From positions 1,005,034 to 1,069,033 of the forward strand of contig NZ_JH601088.1 in the NCBI RefSeq assembly GCF_000245755.1: 64,000 nucleotides of DNA. Direction: 5' to 3'. The position numbers were made by a program, and so were the translations under genes. The notes under the pieces were generated by a model. The model worked only from the letters and a program-made list of their open reading frames with translations, did not search any database and was not told the origin of the DNA. Position 1 is the stretch's first letter. Every line of letters begins with the position of its first letter. The DNA comes from Helcococcus kunzii ATCC 51366 (GTDB lineage Bacteria; Bacillota; Clostridia; Tissierellales; Peptoniphilaceae). This document shows, piece by piece, positions 36,251 through 45,054 of the stretch.

Positions 36251-37570
36251 TTAATTTCTCACTAAACTTTTGAAATGATTTCCTCTTTGTTCATAGTTAT
36301 CATACATATCCCAACTTGCGCATGCTGGAGAAAATAATACGGTATCACCTTTAGAAGAATTCTCTTTAGAAATATGAACAGCTTTTTCTAAATTATCCAC
36401 TATGTTTATATTATTAACTCCCATTTTTACTGCAGCATCATGTATTTTATATTTTGTATCACCAAATAATATTAATAGCTTAATATTATCTACTTGTTCA
36501 AATAGTTCATCAAAATCTACTTTTTTATCATAACCTCCAGCGATTAAAATGACATTATTTTCAAATCCTGATAATGCTACTTTTGTAGAATCAATATTTG
36601 TACCTTTTGAGTCATTATAGTATTTTACTCCATTTATTTCCTCTACAAATTCTATACGATGTTCAATTGATTGAAAGTCTTTAATCGCTTCAATTACTTT
36701 ATTAAATTCTAAATCAAATTGTTGAATTGCCAATAATGCAGCTAAAGTATTAGCTATATTGTGTTTTCCAACTAAGTTTAATATATTTTTATTAAATGTA
36801 TCATTGCCAATAACAATTTCATCACCATCTAAATAAGCATCTGCCTTTTCAATTAATGAAAAGTATTTTGTGTTTGCATTTATCTTTAATTTAGATAACA
36901 ATTTATCATCTTTATTTAACACTAATGTATCTTCATCTTTAAAATTTTTATAGATGTTTTTTTTGGCATCAAAATAATTTTCAAAGCTCCCATGCCAATC
37001 TGTATGATCAGGTGTTATATTTGTAAATACCGCAATTTTAGGTTTAAATTGCTCAACATTTGAAAGTTGAAAACTTGACATTTCTAAGGCGTATATTGTA
37101 TCTAATCCATTTTTTAATATTTCATATAATATGCCTATACCAATATTTCCAACTACTTTGGACTTGATACCACAATAGTTTAATATGTGACTAATTAATG
37201 AAGTGGTTGTAGTTTTACCATTTGTACCGGTAACTGCAACAAAATTATCTCCACCCCATATTCTATATGCAAGTTCTATATCAGAAATTACTTCTACACC
37301 TTTTTTATTTGCTTCTACAACAAATTTATTGTCCAATCTTATACCAGGGCTTTTAAGTACACAATAATATTCTGACCAATTTAATTGACTATAATCCTCT
37401 ATAATTTCAGATATATAATCTTCTAACTCAGTGATAGAATTCTTATATTCTTCATATTTTCTATCATCATAAATTGAAATTTTAGCCCCTAATTCATAAA
37501 GTGCTTTTATACTTGATTTACCTGTTACTCCAAGTCCAAACACAATTATTTTTTTATCCTTAACTTCCAT
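36251..37570 (-). CDS. murD: UDP-MurNAc-L-alanine:D-glutamate ligase
   Basis: MurD adds D-glutamate to UDP-MurNAc-L-Ala in the cytosol. The 439-residue protein has the Rossmann-like N-terminal domain (IIVFGLGVTGKSSIKAL), the ATP-binding motif AVTGTNGKTTTTSLI near residue 112, MSSFQLSNV and the C-terminal ligase domain with YYNDSKGTN. Full length and typical of Firmicutes. It sits between mraY and ftsW with 10-25 bp gaps. Confidence 0.97.
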   Translation of the reverse strand: MEVKDKKIIVFGLGVTGKSSIKALYELGAKISIYDDRKYEEYKNSITELEDYISEIIEDYSQLNWSEYYCVLKSPGIRLDNKFVVEANKKGVEVISDIELAYRIWGGDNFVAVTGTNGKTTTTSLISHILNYCGIKSKVVGNIGIGILYEILKNGLDTIYALEMSSFQLSNVEQFKPKIAVFTNITPDHTDWHGSFENYFDAKKNIYKNFKDEDTLVLNKDDKLLSKLKINANTKYFSLIEKADAYLDGDEIVIGNDTFNKNILNLVGKHNIANTLAALLAIQQFDLEFNKVIEAIKDFQSIEHRIEFVEEINGVKYYNDSKGTNIDSTKVALSGFENNVILIAGGYDKKVDFDELFEQVDNIKLLILFGDTKYKIHDAAVKMGVNNINIVDNLEKAVHISKENSSKGDTVLFSPACASWDMYDNYEQRGNHFKSLVRN

Positions 37571-37579
37571 TATTTCCTC

Positions 37580-38530
37580 TTAAATTATATACATTGTAAA
37601 TAGTGTTAAAATTATACTTAGCACCATAAAAGATGCGACTATTTTTGTTTCTTTGTGACCTTCTAATTCAAAATGATGATGAATTGGACTCATTTTGAAA
37701 ATTCTTTTTCCACCAGTTGATTTGAAATATATCCTTTGAATTATAACAGACAATGTTTCCATCATATAAACACCACCAATAAAAATTAGATAAAGTGGCT
37801 TATTGATTATTATCATCATAGCTACAATTGCTCCACCAATTGCCATTGAACCAGTATCACCCATAAAGATTGACGCTGGATTTGAATTGAATATTAAAAA
37901 TCCTAATAGCACACCTGCAAACACTAGAGCAGATAAAGCTACGGAAATATTAAATGGAAGTGCAATTATAAATATTCCAATGAACACTGGAATGGAAACA
38001 GAGGATAATAGCCCATCAAGACCATCAGTAATATTTACAGCATTTGTAGTACCGACCATGATAAAGACTATTAAAGGAATTGCTAAAATTCCAATATTAA
38101 ATGCCCTTGATATAAAAGGTATATCTATTTCATAAATTCTTACATTTAATGTGAAATACATCAATACAGTTAAAATTAATGATACACTTATTTGTAAAAC
38201 TAATTTTTGTTTCTCATTTAATCCTTCATTCTCTTTCTTAGCAATTTTTTCATAGTCATCAATAAAACCAATTGCACCAAATGCAAATGTAGTGATTAGT
38301 ATATAAAATAGACTTAAATCAAATTTAATTGAAATTATTGAAACTAAAAAGAATGCTAATAAAAAAGCTATGCCTCCCATTGTAGGAGTCCCTTGTTTTT
38401 TATAGTGATCTTTATTGCCTTCCTCTCTTATTGGTTGTCCAAATTTCATCCTTGTTAAAATAGGAATTAATGCCCAAACTAATCCTGCGGATAATAGTAT
38501 TGACAAAATTAACATTAATATCGTGTTCAT
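37580..38530 (-). CDS. mraY: Phospho-MurNAc-pentapeptide transferase MraY
   Basis: MraY attaches the peptide-sugar precursor to undecaprenyl phosphate, making lipid I at the inner face of the membrane. The roughly 316-residue protein has ten membrane helices, GTPTMGGIAFL, FIDDYEKI with the catalytic aspartate pair, NAVNITDGLDGL, MGDTGSMAIG and the histidine motif SPIHHHFELEG. Two adjacent ATGs exist; the second (38530) has better spacing from GAGGAG and overlaps the TGA of the PBP gene by one base. Confidence 0.97.
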   Translation of the reverse strand: MNTILMLILSILLSAGLVWALIPILTRMKFGQPIREEGNKDHYKKQGTPTMGGIAFLLAFFLVSIISIKFDLSLFYILITTFAFGAIGFIDDYEKIAKKENEGLNEKQKLVLQISVSLILTVLMYFTLNVRIYEIDIPFISRAFNIGILAIPLIVFIMVGTTNAVNITDGLDGLLSSVSIPVFIGIFIIALPFNISVALSALVFAGVLLGFLIFNSNPASIFMGDTGSMAIGGAIVAMMIIINKPLYLIFIGGVYMMETLSVIIQRIYFKSTGGKRIFKMSPIHHHFELEGHKETKIVASFMVLSIILTLFTMYII

Positions 38531-40785
38531 CATCTCTCCTCTGTGTAAAATATTATTTCTTGATTTTGATTAATTATCTCACCTTCTTTTATTGATTGTG
38601 AAATAATTTTATCACCTTCGCCACTAATTTTATAATTAACATTATTTAATTCTAAAATTTTCTTGGCCGTTTCCGTATTCATATCTATCATACTTGGAAC
38701 TTTAATATTATCGGAAAATCTTAAACTAATTGAGCTATTGGCTCTAATTAAATTATTTTCTTTAGGATTTTGATCACTAATAATATTATATCTTCCTATT
38801 TTCTGATTTGTCTTTGCTAATATATTTGATTCGTCTAATATTTTGCTTGCTTCTTCAAAAGTTTTACCAATAAGATTAGGTATTTTTACCAAATCTTTAT
38901 TGTTATCATTTTTTAATGGCCTACCTAAATCATATTCAGCTACATCATACATTATATCCTTTGCAACAGGTTTTGCAGTATCTGCGGCTAATGTATGTGA
39001 TAAAGGTTCATCAAAAACTACTAGTAAAGTATATTTTGGATTATCAGAAGGATAAGTTACAAAAATTGATGTAAATACTGATTCAATTGTATCACTTTCA
39101 TTTTTAAAAATGCTATGAGTGTTATATTTTTCAGTTGTACCAGTTTTTGCACCAAATTTTAATTCTTCCGTGTTTAATCCATATGATTCTGCCGTATACT
39201 CTAAATACTCTTTAACTTCTTTTGAAGTAGTCTCTGATATTGTATTACCTAAATATTCTTCTGAAATATCAAACACTTTTTCATTTGACTTATCCATTAT
39301 TTCTTTAACTACTCTTGGTTTATAATATCTACCACCGTTAACTATTGAATTAAGTGTAGATAATATCTGTATTGGACTCACATTAACATAATGTCCATAA
39401 CTCATCGTACCAAAATCTACATCAGAAATATTTGCATCTTTTGGGAAAAATCCATTAATTTCATTAGGTAAATCTATACCCGTCTTTTTTCCCAATCTTA
39501 ATGTATGACCATATTCAACATATTTTTCTTTTCCAATATCTTTTGCAACTTGTACAAACACTGGGTTTGATGAATTCTTTAATGCTTCTCTTAGATTTTG
39601 TGGTCCATGAGGATCCCAAAATCTCCAACTCTTGATTACTACACCTGGAGCTAGTTCATAAAAACCATCATCTTGATATATTTTTTTCTTTATATCACTA
39701 TTAGTTTCTAAAGCTATTGCGGTTGTCACGACTTTATACACAGATCCTGGATCATATTCCATTGATACTGCATTATTTTCCCATTTTCTAAATAGATAAT
39801 CCACTTGTTTTTTATCATCTAAATTAGATAAAAATAGTTTATCAATTTCTGATGATAAGTCTCTAGGTTTATTTGAATCAAACGTTGGGAATGATTGCAT
39901 TGCCAATACTTCCCCATTATTTGGATTCATCAATACTGCTGTAGCAGACATTGATCTCGTTGTTATCATCGCATCTTTTAAATGCTTATATAATATATTT
40001 TGCAATTCTATATCAATTGTACTCTTAATATTTTTAGCATCTTCTGAATTTTTGTTTTCTGTTTTAGTATAAGGAATTTCTGTACCATTAACCGATTTAT
40101 AAAACTCTCTATATCCACTTTCGCCAGATAAAAATTTATCATAATATTTTTCTAATCCATACTTGGCAACATCATCTTCAATAAACCCTATGGCGTTAGA
40201 AGCTAATTCATTATTTGGATAAAATCTTTCGTCAACAGGCATGAATAAAAGATATGGCAGATTTAATAATTCAATTTGAGATTTTTGTGATTTGTTTAAT
40301 GAATTATAAATAAATCCTTCTTTTCCCTTATCGATTAATTTATAAATCTCCTCTGCTTTAATATCTAATATCTTCGCTATTTTTTGAATTTCCTCATTTT
40401 TATAAATAGCCTTTGAAGCTTGTTTTCTTAATTCTTCCTGTTTTTCTTTATCAAGTTTTTCAAACTCCACATCATTTCTTAAAACTTCTTTCGCTTTTTT
40501 ACTTTCTTCTTCAGAGATAACAGGAAGTAAATACAAACTATCTATTTTTCTAGAAATCGCCAGTGGATTTCCATTTCTATCTAAAATATTTCCTCTTTCT
40601 GGCTTTATAACTTTGCCTACTTTTGCGGCTACATTTCCTTTTGTCTTATATTGGTACTTATCGACTATTTGTAAGTTAACCAATCTATATATAAATCCTA
40701 AAAGTAAAAATGCTAATAACAATGTTGAAAATGAAATTTTAACATTTGTTCTTAGCATTTTTCTTTTATTTCGTTTTTTACTCAT
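38530..40785 (-). CDS. Class B penicillin-binding protein with two PASTA domains
   Basis: The start at 40785 (MSKKRNKRKMLRTN) has GAGG at proper distance. The roughly 751-residue protein has one N-terminal membrane helix (about 17-40), a PBP dimerisation region, and a transpeptidase domain with SVYK near residue 345, NSSNPVF and KTGTT near 545. Two C-terminal PASTA repeats begin about residue 630 (KIPNLIGKTFEEASKIL, KVPSMIDMNTETAKKIL). It is the division or sporulation transpeptidase of the cluster (FtsI/PBP2X/SpoVD type), cross-linking peptidoglycan with FtsW. PASTA modules suggest beta-lactam or muropeptide interaction. Confidence 0.93.
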   Translation of the reverse strand: MSKKRNKRKMLRTNVKISFSTLLLAFLLLGFIYRLVNLQIVDKYQYKTKGNVAAKVGKVIKPERGNILDRNGNPLAISRKIDSLYLLPVISEEESKKAKEVLRNDVEFEKLDKEKQEELRKQASKAIYKNEEIQKIAKILDIKAEEIYKLIDKGKEGFIYNSLNKSQKSQIELLNLPYLLFMPVDERFYPNNELASNAIGFIEDDVAKYGLEKYYDKFLSGESGYREFYKSVNGTEIPYTKTENKNSEDAKNIKSTIDIELQNILYKHLKDAMITTRSMSATAVLMNPNNGEVLAMQSFPTFDSNKPRDLSSEIDKLFLSNLDDKKQVDYLFRKWENNAVSMEYDPGSVYKVVTTAIALETNSDIKKKIYQDDGFYELAPGVVIKSWRFWDPHGPQNLREALKNSSNPVFVQVAKDIGKEKYVEYGHTLRLGKKTGIDLPNEINGFFPKDANISDVDFGTMSYGHYVNVSPIQILSTLNSIVNGGRYYKPRVVKEIMDKSNEKVFDISEEYLGNTISETTSKEVKEYLEYTAESYGLNTEELKFGAKTGTTEKYNTHSIFKNESDTIESVFTSIFVTYPSDNPKYTLLVVFDEPLSHTLAADTAKPVAKDIMYDVAEYDLGRPLKNDNNKDLVKIPNLIGKTFEEASKILDESNILAKTNQKIGRYNIISDQNPKENNLIRANSSISLRFSDNIKVPSMIDMNTETAKKILELNNVNYKISGEGDKIISQSIKEGEIINQNQEIIFYTEER

Positions 40786-40797
40786 TAGTATCCTCAA

Positions 40798-41274
40798 TTA
40801 TCTAAAAAAGTTAGTTAAAACAGTAAATATTGAATTACTATTATTTTCTTGTGAATCTACAGTAAAATCATTTATTGAAATTAATTTTTCTTCGTTATTT
40901 TCTTCTACTTTTGCAATATCTTCACTACTTGGATACACCATATCTAGTCTTGATTTCGCAATAGATTCAATTCTTTTATCAGAATTAAATGGAGCAACTA
41001 TTTCTTTTAAAGAGCTCACTTCAACTGAAAGTTCATTGTTTTTACTTTCTAAAATTGAATTATTACTACTTATACTCAATAAATCAGTATATCCTACACT
41101 TAATAATACAATTAATAAAACAATTAAACAAGTATTAACTATGGCAAAATTTCTAAACATTTTTCCATAATTTATACTTTTTGATCTTACTTTAGATTTT
41201 CTTTTTTCTTCTGGTAAGGAAATAGCTCTCGTTCTATTTAAACTATTTGTCTGTATTCTTTTCAATCCTTCCAT
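40798..41274 (-). CDS. FtsL-like division protein
   Basis: The 158-residue protein has a basic cytoplasmic N-terminus (about 1-45, many K and R), one transmembrane helix (FAIVNTCLIVLLIVLLSVGY, about 42-61) and an extracytoplasmic coiled-coil stretch (ISSNNSILESKNNELSVEVS) followed by SRLDMVYPS, the pattern of FtsL. A Ser/Asn/Glu-rich tail ends the protein. Sequence identity in this family is always low; position between rsmH and the PBP gene is the strongest argument. FtsL would bridge DivIC (encoded at 56875) and the PBP. Confidence 0.85.
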   Translation of the reverse strand: MEGLKRIQTNSLNRTRAISLPEEKRKSKVRSKSINYGKMFRNFAIVNTCLIVLLIVLLSVGYTDLLSISSNNSILESKNNELSVEVSSLKEIVAPFNSDKRIESIAKSRLDMVYPSSEDIAKVEENNEEKLISINDFTVDSQENNSNSIFTVLTNFFR

Positions 41275-41289
41275 TTTTAGCTCCTAATA

Positions 41290-42225
41290 TTATAATTTTT
41301 CACAAACTCTTAATTTCGCTGATCTTGAACGATTATTTTTTTCTAACTCTTCTTCTGAAGGTACTATTGGTTTTCTATTTATAACTTTTACTTTTTCAAC
41401 TTTATTACATACACAAACTGGAAACTCAGGAGGACAAGTACATCCTTTTGCTAATTCCTTAAAAATATTTTTTACAATTCTATCTTCTAGGGAATGGAAA
41501 GTAATCACCGCTAATCTTCCGCCTTCTTTTAATCTATCTACAGCAGAATTAATCCCAGTTTCTAAAACATCTAATTCTTTGTTTACTTCAATTCTTAATG
41601 CTTGAAATACTTTTTTAGCCGGATGTTTTCCTTCCATCCTTACTTTCTTAGGAATGGCTTTTTTAATAATTTCCACAAGGTCAAAAGTAGTAACAATTTC
41701 TTTTTCTTCTCTTTCTTTTAAGATAAATTCAGCAATTCTCATGCCCCATTTTTCTTCACCATAGTTCCAAAAAATTGATTCCAACTCTTCTTGTGTATAA
41801 TTGTTTACAATATATCTTGCTGTTAAATCTTGTTCTTTATCCATTCTCATATCTAGTTCAGAATCTTTATGATAAGAAAATCCTCTTTCACCCTCATCAA
41901 GTTGATAAGAAGACACTCCTATGTCCATTAAAACTCCATCAACTTTATCAATTGATAATGAGTCAAGAATCTTACCTAAATAAGCATAATTGCATTTAAT
42001 AAAATACACTTGATCTTTATACTCTTTTAATCTATCTGTTGCTGCAATTAGTGCGTCTTCATCTTGATCAATTGCTACCAATCGACCATTTGGACCCATT
42101 CTCTTTAAAATCTCGATAGAATGGCCTGCTCCACCAACTGTACAATCAACATATATTCCATTTTCTTTTATATTTAACGCTTCAATTGTTTCGTTTAATA
42201 AAACAGACTCATGCTTAAAATCCAT
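41290..42225 (-). CDS. rsmH: 16S rRNA m4C1402 methyltransferase RsmH (MraW)
   Basis: RsmH N4-methylates C1402 in the ribosomal P site. The 311-residue protein has [13 protein letters not shown], the SAM motif [38 protein letters not shown] and [15 protein letters not shown], all diagnostic. It is the second gene of the mraZ cluster. Confidence 0.97.
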   Translation of the reverse strand: MDFKHESVLLNETIEALNIKENGIYVDCTVGGAGHSIEILKRMGPNGRLVAIDQDEDALIAATDRLKEYKDQVYFIKCNYAYLGKILDSLSIDKVDGVLMDIGVSSYQLDEGERGFSYHKDSELDMRMDKEQDLTARYIVNNYTQEELESIFWNYGEEKWGMRIAEFILKEREEKEIVTTFDLVEIIKKAIPKKVRMEGKHPAKKVFQALRIEVNKELDVLETGINSAVDRLKEGGRLAVITFHSLEDRIVKNIFKELAKGCTCPPEFPVCVCNKVEKVKVINRKPIVPSEEELEKNNRSRSAKLRVCEKL

Positions 42226-42241
42226 TGCTCCCTCGATTCCA

Positions 42242-42673
42242 TTAGATATCTAGTTCTTCAAAACCATCAAATATTTCATCATAATCCATTGATGAATCAT
42301 TGATATAATCTTCGTATTTATCTTTATCCCAGATTTCTATCCTTGTTGAAACACCAATAATTGTTGCTTCATTTTTTATACCTGCAAATTCTCTAAGATT
42401 TTGTGGTATTACAAATCTTCCTTGTTTATCAAATTCAACTTCCCTTGCTGGTGCATAGAAAGCTCTTTCAAATTGTCTTGCTTTTTTTGAGGTAAGTTTT
42501 AATTCTTTAGTCTTTGAAAGTAGTCTTGACCATTCTTCTTCGTCGTACACAAAAACACAGCCTTCCATTCCTCGGGTTACATAAAATTGTTCACCCAACT
42601 CATTTCTGAATTTCGAAGGCATAATAACTCTTCCTTTATTGTCGATTGAATGTGTATATTCTCCTATATACAT
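42242..42673 (-). CDS. mraZ: Transcriptional regulator MraZ
   Basis: The start at 42673 ([17 protein letters not shown]) matches the family N-terminus; the longer frame begins at a GTG inside the operator. The roughly 143-residue product has two tandem AbrB-like SpoVT folds, each with a DxKGR-type loop ([28 protein letters not shown]). MraZ forms a ring and binds direct repeats ahead of its own operon, repressing or activating the division cluster. The repeats are visible at 42682-42718. Confidence 0.96.
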   Translation of the reverse strand: MYIGEYTHSIDNKGRVIMPSKFRNELGEQFYVTRGMEGCVFVYDEEEWSRLLSKTKELKLTSKKARQFERAFYAPAREVEFDKQGRFVIPQNLREFAGIKNEATIIGVSTRIEIWDKDKYEDYINDSSMDYDEIFDGFEELDI

Positions 42674-42681
42674 AAAATCCA

Positions 42682-42718
42682 CCACTTTCTACCACTAATT
42701 TACCACTTACTCTCCACT
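42682..42718 (-). promoter_or_regulatory. Probable MraZ operator: four AGTGG repeats
   Basis: On the minus strand AGTGG occurs four times at regular spacing; its complement CCACT starts at 42682, 42692, 42703 and 42714, so steps are 10, 11 and 11 bp, about one helical turn each. The repeats lie between promoter and start codon, the last forming the ribosome-binding region. MraZ proteins bind such phased TGG-containing repeats in other bacteria; use here is inferred. Confidence 0.8.
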
Positions 42719-42725
42719 TGGTTTT

Positions 42726-42754
42726 ATTTTATATTAATTATAGCTAAAATACAA
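42726..42754 (-). promoter_or_regulatory. Promoter of the mraZ division cluster
   Basis: TTGTAT (42754-42749), 17-bp spacer, TAAAAT (42731-42726) on the minus strand, immediately upstream of the AGTGG ladder. A TATAAT at other spacing lies between them, so the exact -10 is uncertain. Confidence 0.6.
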
Positions 42755-42821
42755 GGTTATAATGATGTAAATTATAAGAATTATTAGCGAAATAATTATT
42801 TTTTCTTTGTAAATGGATTTT

Positions 42822-42860
42822 AAAATAAAAAAAATCGGTTTTCTTAATAAAAAAACCGAT
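42822..42860 (-). terminator. Terminator of the hflX-yigZ-lgt operon
   Basis: ATCGGTTTT and AAAACCGAT (42834-42860) form a stem followed on the minus strand by a run of eight or more T. The roughly 90 bases between it and the lgt stop hold only an AT-rich imperfect dyad; nothing else is seen there. Confidence 0.85.
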
Positions 42861-42953
42861 AAGTAGTGTCTATTAAATTTCTTATACTATATATAGTTGA
42901 ATTTATTTTTTATCAAACTATAAAATATTGTTAATTAAAATTAATAAATTGAA

Positions 42954-43724
42954 TTATTTATTTTCGTAAAAGTTTTCACTATAAAATTTATCTTTATTTG
43001 CAAAATATAAAATTATTAATCCAATTATTATTGATAAAACGGATACTAATTGAGCTACTCTAATTGGTCCCAACCATAAACTATCTGTCCTTAAACCTTC
43101 TATAAAGAATCTTATAATTCCATATAAAATTAAATACAAAGCAGTAGTAGTACCTGTTTTTGGTGATTTTTTTCTATACAGATAATATAAAAATAAAAAT
43201 ATTAAAAAATTACCCACTGACTCATAAAAGAATGTTGGATGATATTTATGACCATCAATTACTACTGATAATGGAGAATCTGTAGGCCCACCATGTGCTT
43301 CACCATTAATAAAATTGCCCCATCTTCCTATTGATTGTGCTAAAGGAAGAAAAATCATAACTATATCTGCCAATTTCATAAATTTTATTTTTTTAACTTT
43401 AGTGTAAATATAACCCACCAAAACTCCAGCAATCACACCACCATGTATGGCTAATCCACCATCTCTCATATTAATCATTTCAAAGATAGAATTATAGCGA
43501 TCAAATTCGAATATTACATAATACAATCTTGCTCCAATTATTGCAGCTGGCAATATCCAAATTGCAATATCATAAATTAAATCGGGATCTCCTCCCGCTC
43601 TTTTTATTTCACGTCCACTAAAAATTACCGCTAATATCATACCCGTTACGATAAGTATGCCATACCAATAAACATCAACACCAAATAGTGAAAATGCTAC
43701 TCTACTTCCTGTGTATTCAAACAT
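42954..43724 (-). CDS. lgt: Prolipoprotein diacylglyceryl transferase
   Basis: Lgt transfers diacylglycerol from phosphatidylglycerol to the lipobox cysteine of prelipoproteins, such as those encoded at 2275 and 10524. The 256-residue protein has seven membrane helices and the Lgt signature GRWGNFINGEAHGGPT with essential N and E residues, plus DGGLAIHGGVIAGVL. Its start overlaps the DUF1461 gene by 28 bp but has a good AGGAG site. Confidence 0.97.
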   Translation of the reverse strand: MFEYTGSRVAFSLFGVDVYWYGILIVTGMILAVIFSGREIKRAGGDPDLIYDIAIWILPAAIIGARLYYVIFEFDRYNSIFEMINMRDGGLAIHGGVIAGVLVGYIYTKVKKIKFMKLADIVMIFLPLAQSIGRWGNFINGEAHGGPTDSPLSVVIDGHKYHPTFFYESVGNFLIFLFLYYLYRKKSPKTGTTTALYLILYGIIRFFIEGLRTDSLWLGPIRVAQLVSVLSIIIGLIILYFANKDKFYSENFYENK

Positions 43725-44392
43725 TTATCTCTCCTTAAAAATTTAATTATAAAGCTCAACAAAACAATAGATAAAATTACACCTGAAATAAAACTTAAAA
43801 ATATCCTTATTGAAATATTTAAAAAATATTTTTCTGGTAGCATTCTTATCATTAAATCAGTTTTTGGGTCAAGCAGCCATAAATCATTATCAAAAAATAT
43901 TTTATGAAACTTTACAAATGCTGAGCTAAAATCAATCGAAATGAATATGGCTAATATAAATATTAAAAATATAAATATCAAAATAGAATTTCTTACAATA
44001 ATTATATTATCCACTTTACTAATTTTATTACGTGAAAAAATAAAATACAATAAAAAAAGTATAATAAATGATAAAGATAGGTATTTTACAGTATTTGCAA
44101 AACTATATAAATTGTGTACATCCTCCATATGAGCAATTTCTTTTTCATTGAAAAATGGTTTTAAATAATCATTATTTCCTGTTTTAATTTGATCTTGCAT
44201 TGATTTATACATCAAAATAACTTGCTTATGTTCCACCCCGACTTCTTCAGATATTTTATTTTTTTGCGCATAATTACGATAAAATTCTAAATCATATGTT
44301 GCATTATTTATTGATTGCACAAGTAAAAATAAAACAATTGAAAGTCCTACAATAAATAAAAATATTTTTTTTACAATATTATTCTTCCCCAT
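43697..44392 (-). CDS. DUF1461/TIGR01906 family membrane protein
   Basis: The 231-residue protein has four or five membrane helices, with an extracytoplasmic loop after the first containing NDYLKPFFNEKEIAHMEDVHNLY. The HMxDV-L/F motif and the YRNYAQKNKI-type segment are typical of DUF1461 proteins of lactobacilli and clostridia. Function unknown. It lies between yigZ and lgt in one operon. Confidence 0.8.
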   Translation of the reverse strand: MGKNNIVKKIFLFIVGLSIVLFLLVQSINNATYDLEFYRNYAQKNKISEEVGVEHKQVILMYKSMQDQIKTGNNDYLKPFFNEKEIAHMEDVHNLYSFANTVKYLSLSFIILFLLYFIFSRNKISKVDNIIIVRNSILIFIFLIFILAIFISIDFSSAFVKFHKIFFDNDLWLLDPKTDLMIRMLPEKYFLNISIRIFLSFISGVILSIVLLSFIIKFLRRDKCLNTQEVE

Positions 44393-44403
44393 TTTTCACC
44401 TTA

Positions 44404-45054
44404 TTATTCAATAATTTCATTATTTTTTGTCTTTAGTAACACTGTTTCTAAAATCTCAAGATTAATATTAGCACTTGTAATTTCCATAAGTTGCGTCTTA
44501 AAAAATTCAAATTCATTAATTGAAATATACATAATATTTTCAATTATATCTAAATACTTCCTATCTTTGATAAAGAAATTATTATTAGAAATGAAATTAT
44601 CTATTTTCCCTAAATAAGGATATTCAAAACTTATTTTTACTTTATGATAATTCTTAAACCAAATTATTTCACTTTTCTTAATACATTCCGAAACAGATTG
44701 ACCATATGCTCTAATCAATCCTGAAGCTCCAAGCTTTTTCCCGCCAAAATATCTTGTGACAACAGCGCAAATATTTGTAAGCTCTTCTTTCTTTAAAACT
44801 TCCAACATCGGTATACCTGCCGTACCACTTGGTTCTCCATCATCATTGTATCTTTGAATAAGCTGGTTTTCCCCATTTATATATGCAGTACAATTATGTG
44901 TTGCATCTCTATATTGTGAAGATATCTCTTCAATAAATTTAACGGATTCTTCTTCATCATTACATCTTTTAATATTTGTAATAAAAATAGACTTATTAAT
45001 CTCAATTTGATTATTATATTGTCCTAAAATTGTCTTAAATTCTTTATTCACCAT
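44404..45054 (-). CDS. YigZ/IMPACT family protein
   Basis: The 216-residue protein has the IMPACT N-terminal domain (SQYRDATHNCTAYI, YNDDGEPSGTAGIPMLEVL, VVTRYFGGKKLGASGLIRAY) and a C-terminal DUF1949 domain (about 140-210). The eukaryotic relative IMPACT regulates GCN2 translation control; the bacterial role is unclear. The start overlaps hflX by 11 bp. Confidence 0.92.
   Translation of the reverse strand: MVNKEFKTILGQYNNQIEINKSIFITNIKRCNDEEESVKFIEEISSQYRDATHNCTAYINGENQLIQRYNDDGEPSGTAGIPMLEVLKKEELTNICAVVTRYFGGKKLGASGLIRAYGQSVSECIKKSEIIWFKNYHKVKISFEYPYLGKIDNFISNNNFFIKDRKYLDIIENIMYISINEFEFFKTQLMEITSANINLEILETVLLKTKNNEIIE

Noticed and set aside
42885..42935. Another repeat unit (dyad TATAGTT...AACTATA)
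   Set aside because: The dyad is about 31 nt with no conserved core and no second copy; it looks like AT-rich background downstream of lgt.
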